NCBI RefSeq assembly: GCF_900100365.1
Contig: NZ_FNKU01000001.1
Span: 682,001-746,000 of the forward strand
Source of the DNA: Pseudomonas cannabina
GTDB taxonomy: Bacteria > Pseudomonadota > Gammaproteobacteria > Pseudomonadales > Pseudomonadaceae
Length of the DNA: 64,000 nt
Reading direction: 5' to 3'
The notes beneath the pieces were generated by a model. That model saw only the letters and a list, made by a program, of their open reading frames with translations, did no database searches and was not told where the DNA came from. Within the stretch, counting starts at the first letter, position 1. Every line of letters begins with the position of its first letter. The position numbers and the translations under genes are program-made. This document shows positions 24,811 to 32,872 of the stretch, one piece after another.

Positions 24811-25635
24811 TTATATGAGCGGATTGATGGAGAGAGGCAAGATTGCCCGCGCGTGCTGGCTCTGGTCAGTAACAAACCGTTTCTTGATCGATTGGGGTTT
24901 CTCAATATCCGTGTTTGAAGTGATTCCCGGGGCATCACCCTGATAGGGGCTTGAAGTGATGCCCGGGGCAACACCCAGATCGATGGCCGGAGTGTTGCCA
25001 GTGGCAACAGCCAGCTCGGCGTCCGGAGTGTTGCCCGGGGCAACACCTGGATCGGCGTTCGCAGTGTTGCCCGGTGCAACACCCAGGTCGGAGTTCGGAG
25101 TGTTGCCCGGTGCAACACCCAGGTCGGCGTCCGGAGTGTTGCCCGGGGCAACACCCGGGTCGGAGTTCGAAGTGTTGCCCGGGGCAACAGCCAGATTGGT
25201 GTCCGGAGTGTTGCCCGGGGCAACACCCGGGTCGGAGTTCGAAGTGTTGCCCGGGGCAACAGCCAGCTCGGCGTCCGGAGTGTTGCCCGGGGCAACACTT
25301 GGATCGGTGTTCGCAGTGTTGCCCGGTGCAACACCCAGGTCGGAGTTCGGAGTGTTGCCCGGTGCAACACCCAGGTCGGAGTTCGGAGTGTTGCCCGGTG
25401 CAACACCCAGGTCGGAGTTCGGAGTGTTGCCCGGGGCAACACCCGGGTCGGAGTTCGAAGTGTTGCCCGGGGCAACAGCCAGATCGGTGTCCGGAGTGTT
25501 GCCCGGAGCAACACCTGGATCGGTGTTCGCAGTGTTGCCCGGTGCAACACCCAGGTCGGAGTTCGGAGTGTTGCCCGGGGCAACACCCAGCTCCAGATGT
25601 GGCGGGGCGTCCCCAACGGAGCAATCATCAAGCAT
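24811..25635 (-). CDS. Protein made of 12-residue repeats, encoded by a palindromic 36-bp array
   Basis: Opens five bases after the STY4528-family stop (MLDDCSVGDAPPHLEL). It then runs through nineteen 12-residue units of the type GVAPGNTPNSDL, AVAPGNTPDTDL or GVAPGNTANTDP, and ends in a basic tail (KPQSIKKRFVTDQSQHARAI) 15 bases before the next gene. Because a stop-free 36-bp repeat is open in several frames, an open frame is weak evidence. I favour this frame because its start and end fit the operon. Variation is concentrated in the last four residues of each unit. The DNA array may be the functional object. Confidence 0.45.
   Translation of the reverse strand: MLDDCSVGDAPPHLELGVAPGNTPNSDLGVAPGNTANTDPGVAPGNTPDTDLAVAPGNTSNSDPGVAPGNTPNSDLGVAPGNTPNSDLGVAPGNTPNSDLGVAPGNTANTDPSVAPGNTPDAELAVAPGNTSNSDPGVAPGNTPDTNLAVAPGNTSNSDPGVAPGNTPDADLGVAPGNTPNSDLGVAPGNTANADPGVAPGNTPDAELAVATGNTPAIDLGVAPGITSSPYQGDAPGITSNTDIEKPQSIKKRFVTDQSQHARAILPLSINPLI
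24920..25603. repeat. Array of nineteen 36-bp palindromic direct repeats
   Basis: Units start at 24920 and every 36 bases to 25568. The core is GTGTTGCCCGGGGCAACAC, an inverted repeat of GTGTTGCC; 17 units are well conserved and the first two are degenerate. Between cores is a 17-bp segment with two or three variants (e.g. CCGGGTCGGAGTTCGAA). The period is exactly constant. It lies between the replication-protein gene and TIGR03761. pKLC102 is described as having long direct repeats at its replication origin, so an iteron-type origin or partition site is plausible. Confidence 0.9.
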
Positions 25636-25637
25636 TT

Positions 25638-26999
25638 TCAACCCTGAGTCCTCGGCCGAACCATCTGCTTGATGCTCAACATGGCATCGCGTCCGGTTGC
25701 CAGTGACGACGCATCTCGTTCTCGAGGCGAAGCCCTCGTGACAGGGGGATGGGGAACCTGAGTGGGAGCGGGTGGCTGGGCGGTCGGTGATCTTGAGTGA
25801 CTGGCGGCCACCTGTGGCTGCTGGGTGGCCGCTGAGGGGGCCTGCCACTGGGCATTGAATTCACCACTCAGGGCTTTCTGCGTGCAGCTCAACAGGTAGC
25901 CGAACGGGTTCTTCACGGATCCGCTCTTGCACCGATGTTGCCACTGATCGAGCAGCGGTGTTCGCAACCCGGGTTCTACCCGCTGCAAGGCGATCATCGC
26001 CTTGTCACGTTGATCCTGTGTAAACCGCTCAAACCCGGAGGGCAGATCCGGCGCACTTTCCTGAGCTTCGCGCGGTACAAAGCTTTTACATACAGATGTA
26101 TTTGTATTGGTATACGTACTATATGAGTTCGGAATCCGAACCAAGCCGAAAGAGGCCGAATCCAGACTGAGTTCGGAATCCGAACCCGGTGTTTTTAAAT
26201 TCGCTCCGGCGCTTTTTTCACTGAGTTCGGATTCCGAACTCAGTGAATCTGACTCGTCTGAGCCCTTGGTTCGGATTCCGAACTCAGGGCCATCCTGTGC
26301 GTGTTCGATGGCTTGCGGTGCGTCATGCCATCCCTGCTGCTGCCATCTCTGCTCGATGACTTCGAGTCGTGAAGGCATCGTGCTTGTCGCGGCTGCAAAC
26401 TCTTTGAATGCATGGTTTGCGACGAGCCTGACGGCTTTGTTGGCATGTTCAAGCGCCTGGCCGACGAGTTGCATATAGTTGTGATCGATTTCCATCGCCT
26501 CGGCACACCCTACCGGTTCATCGTGCAGGATGTAGACGTTGCCTTGCACCCGACCGCTGATCGAGTCACGTACCCGTTGTCCAAGGCTGAGCCAGCGCGT
26601 CAGTCTCAAGACGGTCAGCGCCTTGGCCACGGTTTCTTTGGAGGCCGATTTACCCGGTGACGAACCTAGGTAGGGACGTAGCTTTTCATAGCTCGGAAAA
26701 GCCGTGACGCCATCACCGTTGATCAGCAGCCTGAAGACTTGCCAGACATTGCGCTCGAGCGGTGAGAGACGATCATCGAGCAGCAGGCCACGGGGCACCG
26801 TTTCGTGTGGATTGCCACTGAAGACGACGCCTGCATACGGCTCGTCGCGGACGGATTCAGTGTCACTGGGTGTGGAACCTGAGCCAGCATTCTGCTGTTG
26901 AGCCAATTTCATCTGCTGGAGCAGCAAGTGGTTTTGCAGTGTTCCAGCCGCAGCATTGATGGCGACTGCCAGGGGAGGGCGCCGGTTCATCTTCGTCAC
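25638..26999 (-). CDS. STY4528-family pathogenicity-island replication protein
   Basis: A 453-residue protein of the family annotated as STY4528-type replication protein. Residues 60-150 look like a winged-helix region (DDRLSPLERNVWQVFRLLIN, ASKETVAKALTVLRLTRWLS). Residues 230-290 are a low-complexity Ser/Glu segment encoded by DNA with four palindromes. The C-terminal domain is GFERFTQDQRDKAMIALQRV and LLDQWQHRCKSG, then a Pro/Ala-rich tail. It overlaps the DUF2857 gene by four bases. A replication role is by family annotation; DNA binding to the nearby repeats is my inference. Confidence 0.85.
   Translation of the reverse strand: MTKMNRRPPLAVAINAAAGTLQNHLLLQQMKLAQQQNAGSGSTPSDTESVRDEPYAGVVFSGNPHETVPRGLLLDDRLSPLERNVWQVFRLLINGDGVTAFPSYEKLRPYLGSSPGKSASKETVAKALTVLRLTRWLSLGQRVRDSISGRVQGNVYILHDEPVGCAEAMEIDHNYMQLVGQALEHANKAVRLVANHAFKEFAAATSTMPSRLEVIEQRWQQQGWHDAPQAIEHAQDGPEFGIRTKGSDESDSLSSESELSEKSAGANLKTPGSDSELSLDSASFGLVRIPNSYSTYTNTNTSVCKSFVPREAQESAPDLPSGFERFTQDQRDKAMIALQRVEPGLRTPLLDQWQHRCKSGSVKNPFGYLLSCTQKALSGEFNAQWQAPSAATQQPQVAASHSRSPTAQPPAPTQVPHPPVTRASPRERDASSLATGRDAMLSIKQMVRPRTQG
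26127..26283. repeat. Four symmetrically spaced palindromes inside the replication gene
   Basis: GTTCGGAATCCGAAC at 26127 and 26171, GTTCGGATTCCGAAC at 26225 and 26269. Spacing is 44, 54 and 44 bases, symmetrical about the centre, and the two pairs are inverse forms of each other. Copy 3 is part of a 23-bp perfect palindrome (26221-26243). They look like protein-binding sites. Confidence 0.85.
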
Positions 27000-27733
27000 A
27001 TCCGTTCGCCTTCTACCTTGCCAGCGGCGCTTTCTTCTAGGCCACGTTCGGGAGCCCTGCCTTTCGGGTTGGCTTTGGTCAGTCGTCGGGATTCGCTCAT
27101 CAGAACGAGGCTGGCGGATTTACGGTTTTTCCCCGGTGGGTAGAGGTCCTGAGCCAGCCATTGCTGAATCTTGTTCCACACCAGGCCCAGCGTAATCGGT
27201 TCGGGCGAGTGACGATCCTGCTCTTCAGCCGGAATGTTGATTTCTTCTGTCAGCAACATGGCAACGTCGAGCAAGGCGACGCCGTCGGTATGATCGACGT
27301 TGAGATCAGCCATCAACTGGACGAACCGGTGCCATAACGGCGTGTCATCGGGCAGATCGCGAAAGCGACCGGGCTTGCCAGGTACGCCGACCAGAACTCG
27401 CTGCAGAGAGACTTCTTGCGGCGACATGCCGAAGAACTGCTGAAGCATCGGTGTGGTGGCACCCAGACGAAGCGCGCGCTGCACGATGCGGATCTCTTCG
27501 TCGGTCCGTTCTTTGTTGGAGAGCAGGCGCTTGACCATGTCTGGGTCAATCGCCACCTGGCACCAGATGACGTTGGAGTTCAACAGCACGCTCTGAGAGG
27601 AAGGCTGCTGGAGCAGTACCAGAATTTCCGGGTCCAGGCCCATGTCGATGCAGCGCTTCACCTCACCGTTGCGCAGGTGATGCAGAATCTGGGCGACCAT
27701 GGCTTCATTCAGTGGATTATGTCGTTTTGACAT
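26996..27733 (-). CDS. DUF2857 family ICE protein
   Basis: Matches DUF2857 by the N-terminal LNEAMVAQILHHLRNGEVKR and the central RIVQRALRLGATTPMLQQFF with GMSPQEVSLQRVL, a helix-turn-helix-like stretch. The C-terminal third is acidic then basic. The start at 27733 has AGGAG seven bases upstream. Located between parB and the replication gene, as usual in these ICEs. Function unknown. Confidence 0.85.
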   Translation of the reverse strand: MSKRHNPLNEAMVAQILHHLRNGEVKRCIDMGLDPEILVLLQQPSSQSVLLNSNVIWCQVAIDPDMVKRLLSNKERTDEEIRIVQRALRLGATTPMLQQFFGMSPQEVSLQRVLVGVPGKPGRFRDLPDDTPLWHRFVQLMADLNVDHTDGVALLDVAMLLTEEINIPAEEQDRHSPEPITLGLVWNKIQQWLAQDLYPPGKNRKSASLVLMSESRRLTKANPKGRAPERGLEESAAGKVEGERM

Positions 27734-27769
27734 GTTCAAACTCCTGTCGCAGAACGCCGCGATAAAACC

Positions 27770-29530
27770 TCACGAGGTGTATTGCCCATCAACGTTCATC
27801 GCTTCCAGCTCGACCAGCCGGCGGCCTAACCGGATCAGCCGGAAAAGCTTGACGATGCAGGCATCATCCAGACGGCCCGCCAACACGGCCTCCCGGTCTT
27901 CATACCTGGGGCTGCCAAGCAGCAACTGGCCCAGCGCTGCAGTGAATTGAAACTCCGCCACGTCCAGGGGAGCCTCGGGTGTCTGCCGGTTCAGGGCGAT
28001 GGCGTAGACCCCGCTGATGGCCTGGAGCAGGGTCAGGGTGTTGTTGGCCAGTTCTGTGAGTTCCAGGTCCACCGGCGGCTCGTGACATATAAAGCCCAGA
28101 CCTCCAGGTACTCGCGCCACGGTGTCGCGGTTCAGCCCGGCGGTCGTGGCGATTTCGTGAGCAAGCTGAGCGATGACCTGACGCAGTTCATCGGGCTGGT
28201 CCATGATGCGTTCGATGTACCAGACATCCGATATGGGGTGCAGGCCCCCGGCTTGCACGGGAATCGACACCAAGGCGTTGGCTTTGAAGTCCGGCAGTTC
28301 CTCGCCATCCAGCGCCGCAACCTGACGCTTGATCTCAAAGACGCGGTCGGTGGTTGAGACCGGTGTGACGACATGGGCTTCCAGCCGCGCGATACGCTCT
28401 TCTTCAGAGAGTGGCGGCGGCAAAGGCTTGTCGGTTTTCAGGGCAGACTCTGGCGGTGCAGGCAGCGTGCTTTTTTCAGTCACCTGCGTGCCAGGTGACT
28501 GGGGCAGTGATTCCGATTGCAGCGTTTTTTGTTCCGAGTCATCTTGGAGCAGGTACGCATCAGATTCGGACTCGGCTTCGGGCTGCACCTGCGGTGTTGG
28601 TGGTAATCGCAGCGGCGTTTCAATGACTGATGAACGACGCGCCATCGTCAGGTTTTCGTTGACGTTCAGCAGGACCTGCTCATACGTCCTGCCCGTACCT
28701 TCCTTCATATGGCTGATCAGTTCATCCTGAACACGTTCACAGACGAATTCGCTGGCATCGCCATCGAACATTGACAGCACGTCCTGGAACAAGACCTCGA
28801 AGTCGGTGACGTTCGGTTTCCCTTCGGTGTGCGTATGCCACGTCTGAGCGGCGGCTTTACGAAGGGCCAGCAGCCGTTCGACCTGATGCTTGCCCAGACC
28901 GGAGTAGAGCGCGGCAGGGATCACCGGCAGCAGGCAACGGATGGTCTCCTGCATACGACTGATATGAGAGTGGGATACCGGGTAACCGTCTGCTTTCAGT
29001 CTTCTTGCCAATTCCCGTTGAGATATGGGCTCGCCGGTTTCTTGCTCATAGATGGCTCGGGCATTTTCAATGCCCACGGCGCGCTCGATGAACATCAGGT
29101 TACCGCGCAGGTCGTTTTCGGCCAGGTGACCGGTGAGGGCAATGATTTCCCCACGCTCGCCATCCCAGGGGCGGAACAGCACGCTGATCCTGTAAAAGCG
29201 CTCGTCCCCCGTTTCTTTGTACAGCTCTCGTAGAATCGACAACCGCGTATTGCCGCCGTTACGGATGATGAACTTCTTCTCACCCGGGCGACGTGTGACC
29301 TGGGGGGGCTGATCCAGCCCCCTGACCCGAATGGAGTCCTTGATCTCCTGGTACTTGATGTTGGTCACCGTGCGAGGGTTATGCTCATACGCTGACAGCT
29401 CATCCAGGGTCAAAACCATAGGCGTGTCTGCAATGGGGTCAGGCAGGCGATCAACCGAGGGGCCAGAGCGACTGAATGAACCCTGGAGTAACTTGCCCGT
29501 TATTTCATCGGCAGTGAGTTTGCTCGCCAT
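27770..29530 (-). CDS. parB: ICE ParB-family partition protein (PFGI-1 class)
   Basis: A 586-residue ParB-type protein. The N-terminal ParB/sulfiredoxin-like fold (residues 40-130) includes IRVRGLDQPPQVTRRPGEKK and FIIRNGGNTRLSILRELY. A helix-turn-helix follows at residues 170-215 (GEPISQRELARRLKADGYPV, then SHSHISRM). The remaining 330 residues are an ICE-specific extension with a low-complexity linker around 300-370. Together with ParA it should stabilise the excised circular ICE. It is separated from parA here by the dnaB and unknown-gene block. Confidence 0.9.
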   Translation of the reverse strand: MASKLTADEITGKLLQGSFSRSGPSVDRLPDPIADTPMVLTLDELSAYEHNPRTVTNIKYQEIKDSIRVRGLDQPPQVTRRPGEKKFIIRNGGNTRLSILRELYKETGDERFYRISVLFRPWDGERGEIIALTGHLAENDLRGNLMFIERAVGIENARAIYEQETGEPISQRELARRLKADGYPVSHSHISRMQETIRCLLPVIPAALYSGLGKHQVERLLALRKAAAQTWHTHTEGKPNVTDFEVLFQDVLSMFDGDASEFVCERVQDELISHMKEGTGRTYEQVLLNVNENLTMARRSSVIETPLRLPPTPQVQPEAESESDAYLLQDDSEQKTLQSESLPQSPGTQVTEKSTLPAPPESALKTDKPLPPPLSEEERIARLEAHVVTPVSTTDRVFEIKRQVAALDGEELPDFKANALVSIPVQAGGLHPISDVWYIERIMDQPDELRQVIAQLAHEIATTAGLNRDTVARVPGGLGFICHEPPVDLELTELANNTLTLLQAISGVYAIALNRQTPEAPLDVAEFQFTAALGQLLLGSPRYEDREAVLAGRLDDACIVKLFRLIRLGRRLVELEAMNVDGQYTS

Positions 29531-29532
29531 GA

Positions 29533-29796
29533 TTATTGACCCGCCTCAGAAAGTTGAACGACATTGCTCGCTGGCGTCCCGCCGTTGAGCAACACATCGA
29601 TCACGGCCTTGAGCCTTGCGATCTCCTGCTCTTGCTTCAGGCTGCAGTCGATGCGGTGTACGCATTCGCTATTCATGGAGCGATGACTGGCTTTGGCTGC
29701 CATCGATAGCCGAGCTCTCATTCCCATCGGGAAACGAACAACAAACTTCTCGTCTTTGTCGTCGTCACGGATATTCACGGTTTCGTTATTCAACAT
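29533..29796 (-). CDS. Arc-like ribbon-helix-helix protein
   Basis: 87 residues. An Arc-type DNA-binding motif is clear (DEKFVVRFPMGMRARLSMAA, then KASHRSMNSECVHRID). It is followed by a coiled helix (LKQEQEIARLKAVIDVLLN). The start at 29796 has GGAG upstream. It begins inside the last codons of the HicA-like gene (11-base overlap) and ends two bases before parB. It could be an antitoxin for that gene or a regulator of parB. Confidence 0.8.
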   Translation of the reverse strand: MLNNETVNIRDDDKDEKFVVRFPMGMRARLSMAAKASHRSMNSECVHRIDCSLKQEQEIARLKAVIDVLLNGGTPASNVVQLSEAGQ

Positions 29797-30031
29797 GGCG
29801 TTCTCCATGATGGCTGAGGGGGTGTGCGCGGCGCAGTTGAGCGCGAGCATTTAGGCCGGCCCTGTGGTCGCTGGGTGTGAACGAGGTGAAAATGGGCGAA
29901 CATCCACCTTTGGTGAACTTGACGTGGCCACCGTGAGTGCGATGGACCGCCCATCCCTGCGAAATGGCGAAGTCAGCCAACGCCTGCAGAGATTTTTTTG
30001 CGCCTCGAATAGATGCAGGCATATTGCTCAT
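29786..30031 (-). CDS. HicA-like mRNA interferase-fold protein (81 aa)
   Basis: Shows the HicA pattern: a helix (KKSLQALADFAISQGW) followed by AVHRTHGGHVKFTKGG with the conserved His in a GGHxxF context, then SPIFTSFTPSDHRAG. HicA toxins are dsRBD-like RNases controlled by an antitoxin encoded immediately downstream. Here the downstream gene encodes an Arc-like protein in place of a HicB. The ATG overlaps the upstream stop (ATGA), and GAGG lies upstream. Confidence 0.65.
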   Translation of the reverse strand: MSNMPASIRGAKKSLQALADFAISQGWAVHRTHGGHVKFTKGGCSPIFTSFTPSDHRAGLNARAQLRRAHPLSHHGERHVE

Positions 30032-30432
30032 GATCGTGCCCTCGCATTGCCGAAAGCAGCCGAGCGAAAGGGGATCTGGTAGCGGCGAGCTATGGCCTCA
30101 CAACGCTTACGCGTTTGATTGAGCGACGCAGCTGCTGAAAAGAGTGATGAACCGGCAGTGCAGTGAGCTCTAAGCAAGCGTGCCAGCTCGGTATCGCTGA
30201 GCGCATTTGTTTTTTTCTGCTTCTGAGACTCAGTACCAGCCTTCAACAGGGCCGTTTTTTCAGCATTGATGATGAACGAAGGGGCATTCACACGCTGATC
30301 GGCTTCCACTCGTTGGATGGACCCTCCGCGATTGAAGTATTCCGTAATGGCCTTCTCGATCCGCAACCTGTCTCTCTCTCGATCTGACTGACTGGGTAGA
30401 TCCTCTTCAAGAATGTTGTAGTGGCGCGCCAT
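30028..30432 (-). CDS. ICE protein of unknown function (134 aa)
   Basis: The start at 30432 (MARHYNILEEDLPSQSDRER) has GGAGG upstream, which is better than the longer upstream frame. Charged helical N terminus, then a region SDTELARLLRAHCTAGSSLF and RKRCEAIARRYQIPF that resembles a DNA-binding helix pair. It overlaps the HicA-like gene by four bases and starts one base beyond the stop of the zinc-ribbon gene, so all four belong to one operon. Confidence 0.65.
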   Translation of the reverse strand: MARHYNILEEDLPSQSDRERDRLRIEKAITEYFNRGGSIQRVEADQRVNAPSFIINAEKTALLKAGTESQKQKKTNALSDTELARLLRAHCTAGSSLFSAAASLNQTRKRCEAIARRYQIPFRSAAFGNARARS

Positions 30433-30433
30433 G

Positions 30434-30763
30434 TCACTGTTCCTCCGATCCGCTGAGCTTGTCACCCGCCTGGATCTCCAGGATTTCAACCTCCTGGTCG
30501 GCGAAAGTCTCGGTGAGCTTCTCCATGAACGAGCGACGCGAACAGCCATCTTCCATACGAAACACAACGGTGTACTCCATGCAGCGGGGCATCTGATTGA
30601 GCGCTGCATCAAGTGCCTTGGTCTCGACCGTGAGGACCTCGACCAAGTCGCCGCTATGGCATACCGGGCACTCCGCTGCCGTCATCGCCACATGAGCTGG
30701 AAGATGTTGGCCGCAGTTGCGGCATTCATCTGTAATCAAAAGGGCCTTAGCACACGTATTCAT
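30434..30763 (-). CDS. Small zinc-ribbon protein of unknown function (109 aa)
   Basis: Two CxxC pairs near residues 14-42 (DECRNCGQHL and ECPVCHSGDL) form a likely zinc ribbon; the rest is an alpha/beta segment (YTVVFRMEDGCSRRSFMEKL). The start region ATGAATAC and upstream bases are the same as those before the two paralogous genes at 31593 and 32728, so the promoter-proximal sequence has been duplicated or exchanged. Confidence 0.65.
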   Translation of the reverse strand: MNTCAKALLITDECRNCGQHLPAHVAMTAAECPVCHSGDLVEVLTVETKALDAALNQMPRCMEYTVVFRMEDGCSRRSFMEKLTETFADQEVEILEIQAGDKLSGSEEQ

Positions 30764-31593
30764 AGCGATTCCTTGGCTGCTTGGGACAGTTCGGGCCATG
30801 CCAATTCGGGATAAGTGGCTAGTACTCCATGAAACCCTGGCAGGCCTTGAGCTGAATGCACCTGAGAAGGACGCGTGGCTTGATCTGGCAGGAGAGCCAT
30901 TAGGAGAGGCAGGGAGCCGCGACGCCCCTTGGTGTTGCGATTCGCCCGGCTTTCAACTACCCGCAAACCCATGCAATCGAATGGTTTTGTGAGCCATGAC
31001 ATAGGACGTGGTTCGCTTTCCCCCCAAATAATCTCGGGATTTATGCGAATGACTTCCGAGAACTGAAAATTACCTTCGTGCTGATTCATTACGGCAGCAC
31101 AGCGTTCGCTGATCAGTTGTTCCTCTCTGAGCCTGTCCATCATGGTTTTGCTGTTAAAGGCTCGACCGTCAACCAACAGGTCGGTGTTGTCTTCGAAGTA
31201 AGTTCGAATTTCGGCAAATAGCCACTGTTGAGCGGTCAGGAGCACATCATTGACGAGCCAGGCGTTGGTCCTGACGCCTTCGTAGGTGAGTTGATGACGG
31301 CAAACTTCAATGAGCGCGGTACAGAGTATTTCGCTGGAAATACCTGGCATATCCGGCGACGATAAAAGCGTGGCGGTGGCGGGCAGCGGTGTCTCTACCG
31401 ATACTGAGTTTGGTTTTTTGGGCGTGAGCATGTCTGCCCACCAACCTGCAGGCGCTTGTCGTAAGTCGACTATTTGAAATGGAGTAGGGGCATTACCCTC
31501 TTTTCCATCCCAGTACCAATAGTAGCCGGGTTGGGTTGGCGTTGACTGCGACCAGACAAGTGTTGCAGTGCTGAAGTCGGTTGTCGTATTCAT
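30760..31593 (-). CDS. Unknown protein, paralogue A of the tandem family (277 aa)
   Basis: The N-terminal 60 residues are nearly the same as in paralogue B (DFSTATLVWSQSTPTQPGYY, RQAPAGWWADM). The middle and C terminus (AWLVNDVLLTAQQWLFAEIR; GVLATYPELAW) align loosely with B and with the 196-aa gene at 33069. The pattern AWL-hydrophobic-LL reminded me of the C-terminal domain of TraI-type relaxases, but that is only a hint. Its 3' end overlaps the remnant plus-strand gene at 30798. No known function. Confidence 0.7.
   Translation of the reverse strand: MNTTTDFSTATLVWSQSTPTQPGYYWYWDGKEGNAPTPFQIVDLRQAPAGWWADMLTPKKPNSVSVETPLPATATLLSSPDMPGISSEILCTALIEVCRHQLTYEGVRTNAWLVNDVLLTAQQWLFAEIRTYFEDNTDLLVDGRAFNSKTMMDRLREEQLISERCAAVMNQHEGNFQFSEVIRINPEIIWGESEPRPMSWLTKPFDCMGLRVVESRANRNTKGRRGSLPLLMALLPDQATRPSQVHSAQGLPGFHGVLATYPELAWPELSQAAKESL
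30798..30992 (+). pseudogene. Remnant of the convergent small gene family, copy A
   Basis: Plus-strand frame starting MPIRDKWLVLHETLAGLELN. It matches the second half of the intact proteins at 31738 (SKWLALHEDLLSL) and 32873 (RDKWLSLHEELAGLEM). The first 90 residues are missing, because the minus-strand zinc-ribbon gene occupies that place. Confidence 0.5.
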
Positions 31594-31737
31594 AGCGAGT
31601 GGGCCTCAGACGGCTGACCAGCAGACCGTTGAACCTGAGCGGGCAGGACCGCGCGCACTCGTGGGGAAAGGGTGCCGGACTCAGCCAGTGGTAGAGTTCG
31701 GTTTCCAAACGAAAACCCAAACCACCGGAGGTCCGGC
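31594..31737. repeat. 144-bp divergent promoter region, copy 1
   Basis: Separates the divergent starts of the paralogue A gene and the plus-strand gene B. The region at 32729-32872 is the same length and about 90 percent identical, exactly 1135 bases away. It contains a near-palindrome GTTCGGTTTCCAAAC and the GGAGG of the plus-strand gene. Both promoters should lie here. Confidence 0.8.
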
Positions 31738-32139
31738 ATGGACACAGTTGAAAAAAGTTGGTACGACCAACTCCTGTTGGCGTTGGAAGACCGATATCCC
31801 GCTGAAAACAGTTCCCCGATGGCTAAAGTCAGGGCGAGAAACCAGCGATTGCCGATATATGCACTGTCGGCACTGGGTAATGCCTTAGCGCAAGCGCGTG
31901 GATGGCCGCTCAAGGGCATGGATGCCGTAGATTTTGCGATCATCAGAAAATACTCCTGGTTTCTTCCTCAGGTGCAAGCTCTGCCGCCTGCCAGTAAATG
32001 GCTAGCACTACACGAGGATTTACTGAGCCTGCCCATTGATCAGGCTGCGATTGAGGCTTGGGGAGTAAAGAACCCAGAGCCAGTCGAGGTTGATCTTCTG
32101 GGATGGGTGGTAAACCCATCAGGTCTGCCACCTGCTTGA
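31738..32139 (+). CDS. Small unknown protein, convergent family copy B (133 aa)
   Basis: Helical soluble protein with Trp-rich conserved blocks shared with copy C: ALGNALAQARGWPLKGMDAV, then SWF..Q and KWLALHEDLLSL. GGAGG lies just before the ATG. The last 197 bases overlap the 3' end of the minus-strand paralogue B gene, tail to tail. Unlike the rest of the ICE it reads on the plus strand. No known family. Confidence 0.65.
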   Translation: MDTVEKSWYDQLLLALEDRYPAENSSPMAKVRARNQRLPIYALSALGNALAQARGWPLKGMDAVDFAIIRKYSWFLPQVQALPPASKWLALHEDLLSLPIDQAAIEAWGVKNPEPVEVDLLGWVVNPSGLPPA

Positions 32140-32728
32140 GTGCAGGACCGTCGGCAAACGTCTCGTACCAGAGTGGTGGGCGTTGTTCGCCGTCACCCCA
32201 AACGTGCTCAGGGGCGATCTCTACAGCCAGGTTAAGGTGTGAGAAACTGGTGCTGCCCGTTTCGCGTACCGCGACGGCTCTGGGGCGAGCGATCAGATGG
32301 GACTGCGCAAGCTGTCTGATAAGATCGTTCTGATTGGGCACCTGTAACGATGGATCGAGGTCGATCAGTGCGCGGGCGAGATCCCGATACAGTGCTGGGT
32401 ACAGAGCCCAAACGTGGTGTTCGGTGAGCCAGGCTTTGCGGGCTTCGGGCGGGTCGTTTTCAATCGTGTGGCGCACGGCCAAGGCCAGCGCCTCACGTAG
32501 AAGCTCTATCGAGAGCGAGCCCTGTACCTGTTTTGGCGCTGACAGGGGAGCCGGTGGTGTTGTCATTTCCAACCACCAACCGCTGGGTGCTTGACGGACG
32601 TCGGTCAGCGCAAAAGGCTGAGGGGACATGCCTTCTGTTCCATTCCAGAACCAATAGTAGCCGAGTTGGGTTGGCGTTGACTGCGACCAGACAAGTGTTG
32701 CTGTGCTGAAGTCAGTTGGCGTATTCAT
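31943..32728 (-). CDS. Unknown protein, paralogue B of the tandem family (261 aa)
   Basis: The N terminus is nearly identical to paralogue A (DFSTATLVWSQSTPTQLGYY, RQAPSGWWLEM), then diverged. The C-terminal part has AWLTEHHVWALYPALYRDLA, LIRQLAQSHLIAR and RVVLAIYWQAAEL, aligning with A and the 196-aa gene. Soluble, no motif recognised. The high identity at the 5' end with divergence after it suggests recent gene conversion or unequal exchange across the promoter and N-terminal region. Confidence 0.7.
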   Translation of the reverse strand: MNTPTDFSTATLVWSQSTPTQLGYYWFWNGTEGMSPQPFALTDVRQAPSGWWLEMTTPPAPLSAPKQVQGSLSIELLREALALAVRHTIENDPPEARKAWLTEHHVWALYPALYRDLARALIDLDPSLQVPNQNDLIRQLAQSHLIARPRAVAVRETGSTSFSHLNLAVEIAPEHVWGDGEQRPPLWYETFADGPALKQVADLMGLPPIPEDQPRLALGSLLPKPQSQPDQWAGSVNPRVVLAIYWQAAELAPEEETRSIF

Positions 32729-32872
32729 AGCGAGTGGGCCTCATACGGCTGGACAGCAGACCGTTGAACATGAGCGGGCAGGACCGCACGGACTCGTGGG
32801 GAAAGGGTGCCGGACGCAACCGGTGGTAGAGTTTGGTTTCCAAACAAAAACCCAAACCACCGGAGGTCCGGC
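32729..32872. repeat. 144-bp divergent promoter region, copy 2
   Basis: Second copy of the region at 31594-31737. Here the palindrome is perfect: GTTTGG-TTT-CCAAAC. It drives paralogue B to the left and small gene C to the right. Confidence 0.8.

Noticed and set aside
24920..25603. CRISPR array
   Set aside because: Regular 36-bp units with palindromic cores look CRISPR-like, but the segments between cores are only 17 bases and recur in two or three forms, and no cas gene is near. It is a tandem repeat.
24789..25631. Second minus-strand frame through the 36-bp array (280 codons)
   Set aside because: The repeat has no stops in several frames. This one overlaps the start of the next gene and has Arg/Leu/Pro-rich monotony; the frame starting at 25635 fits the operon better.
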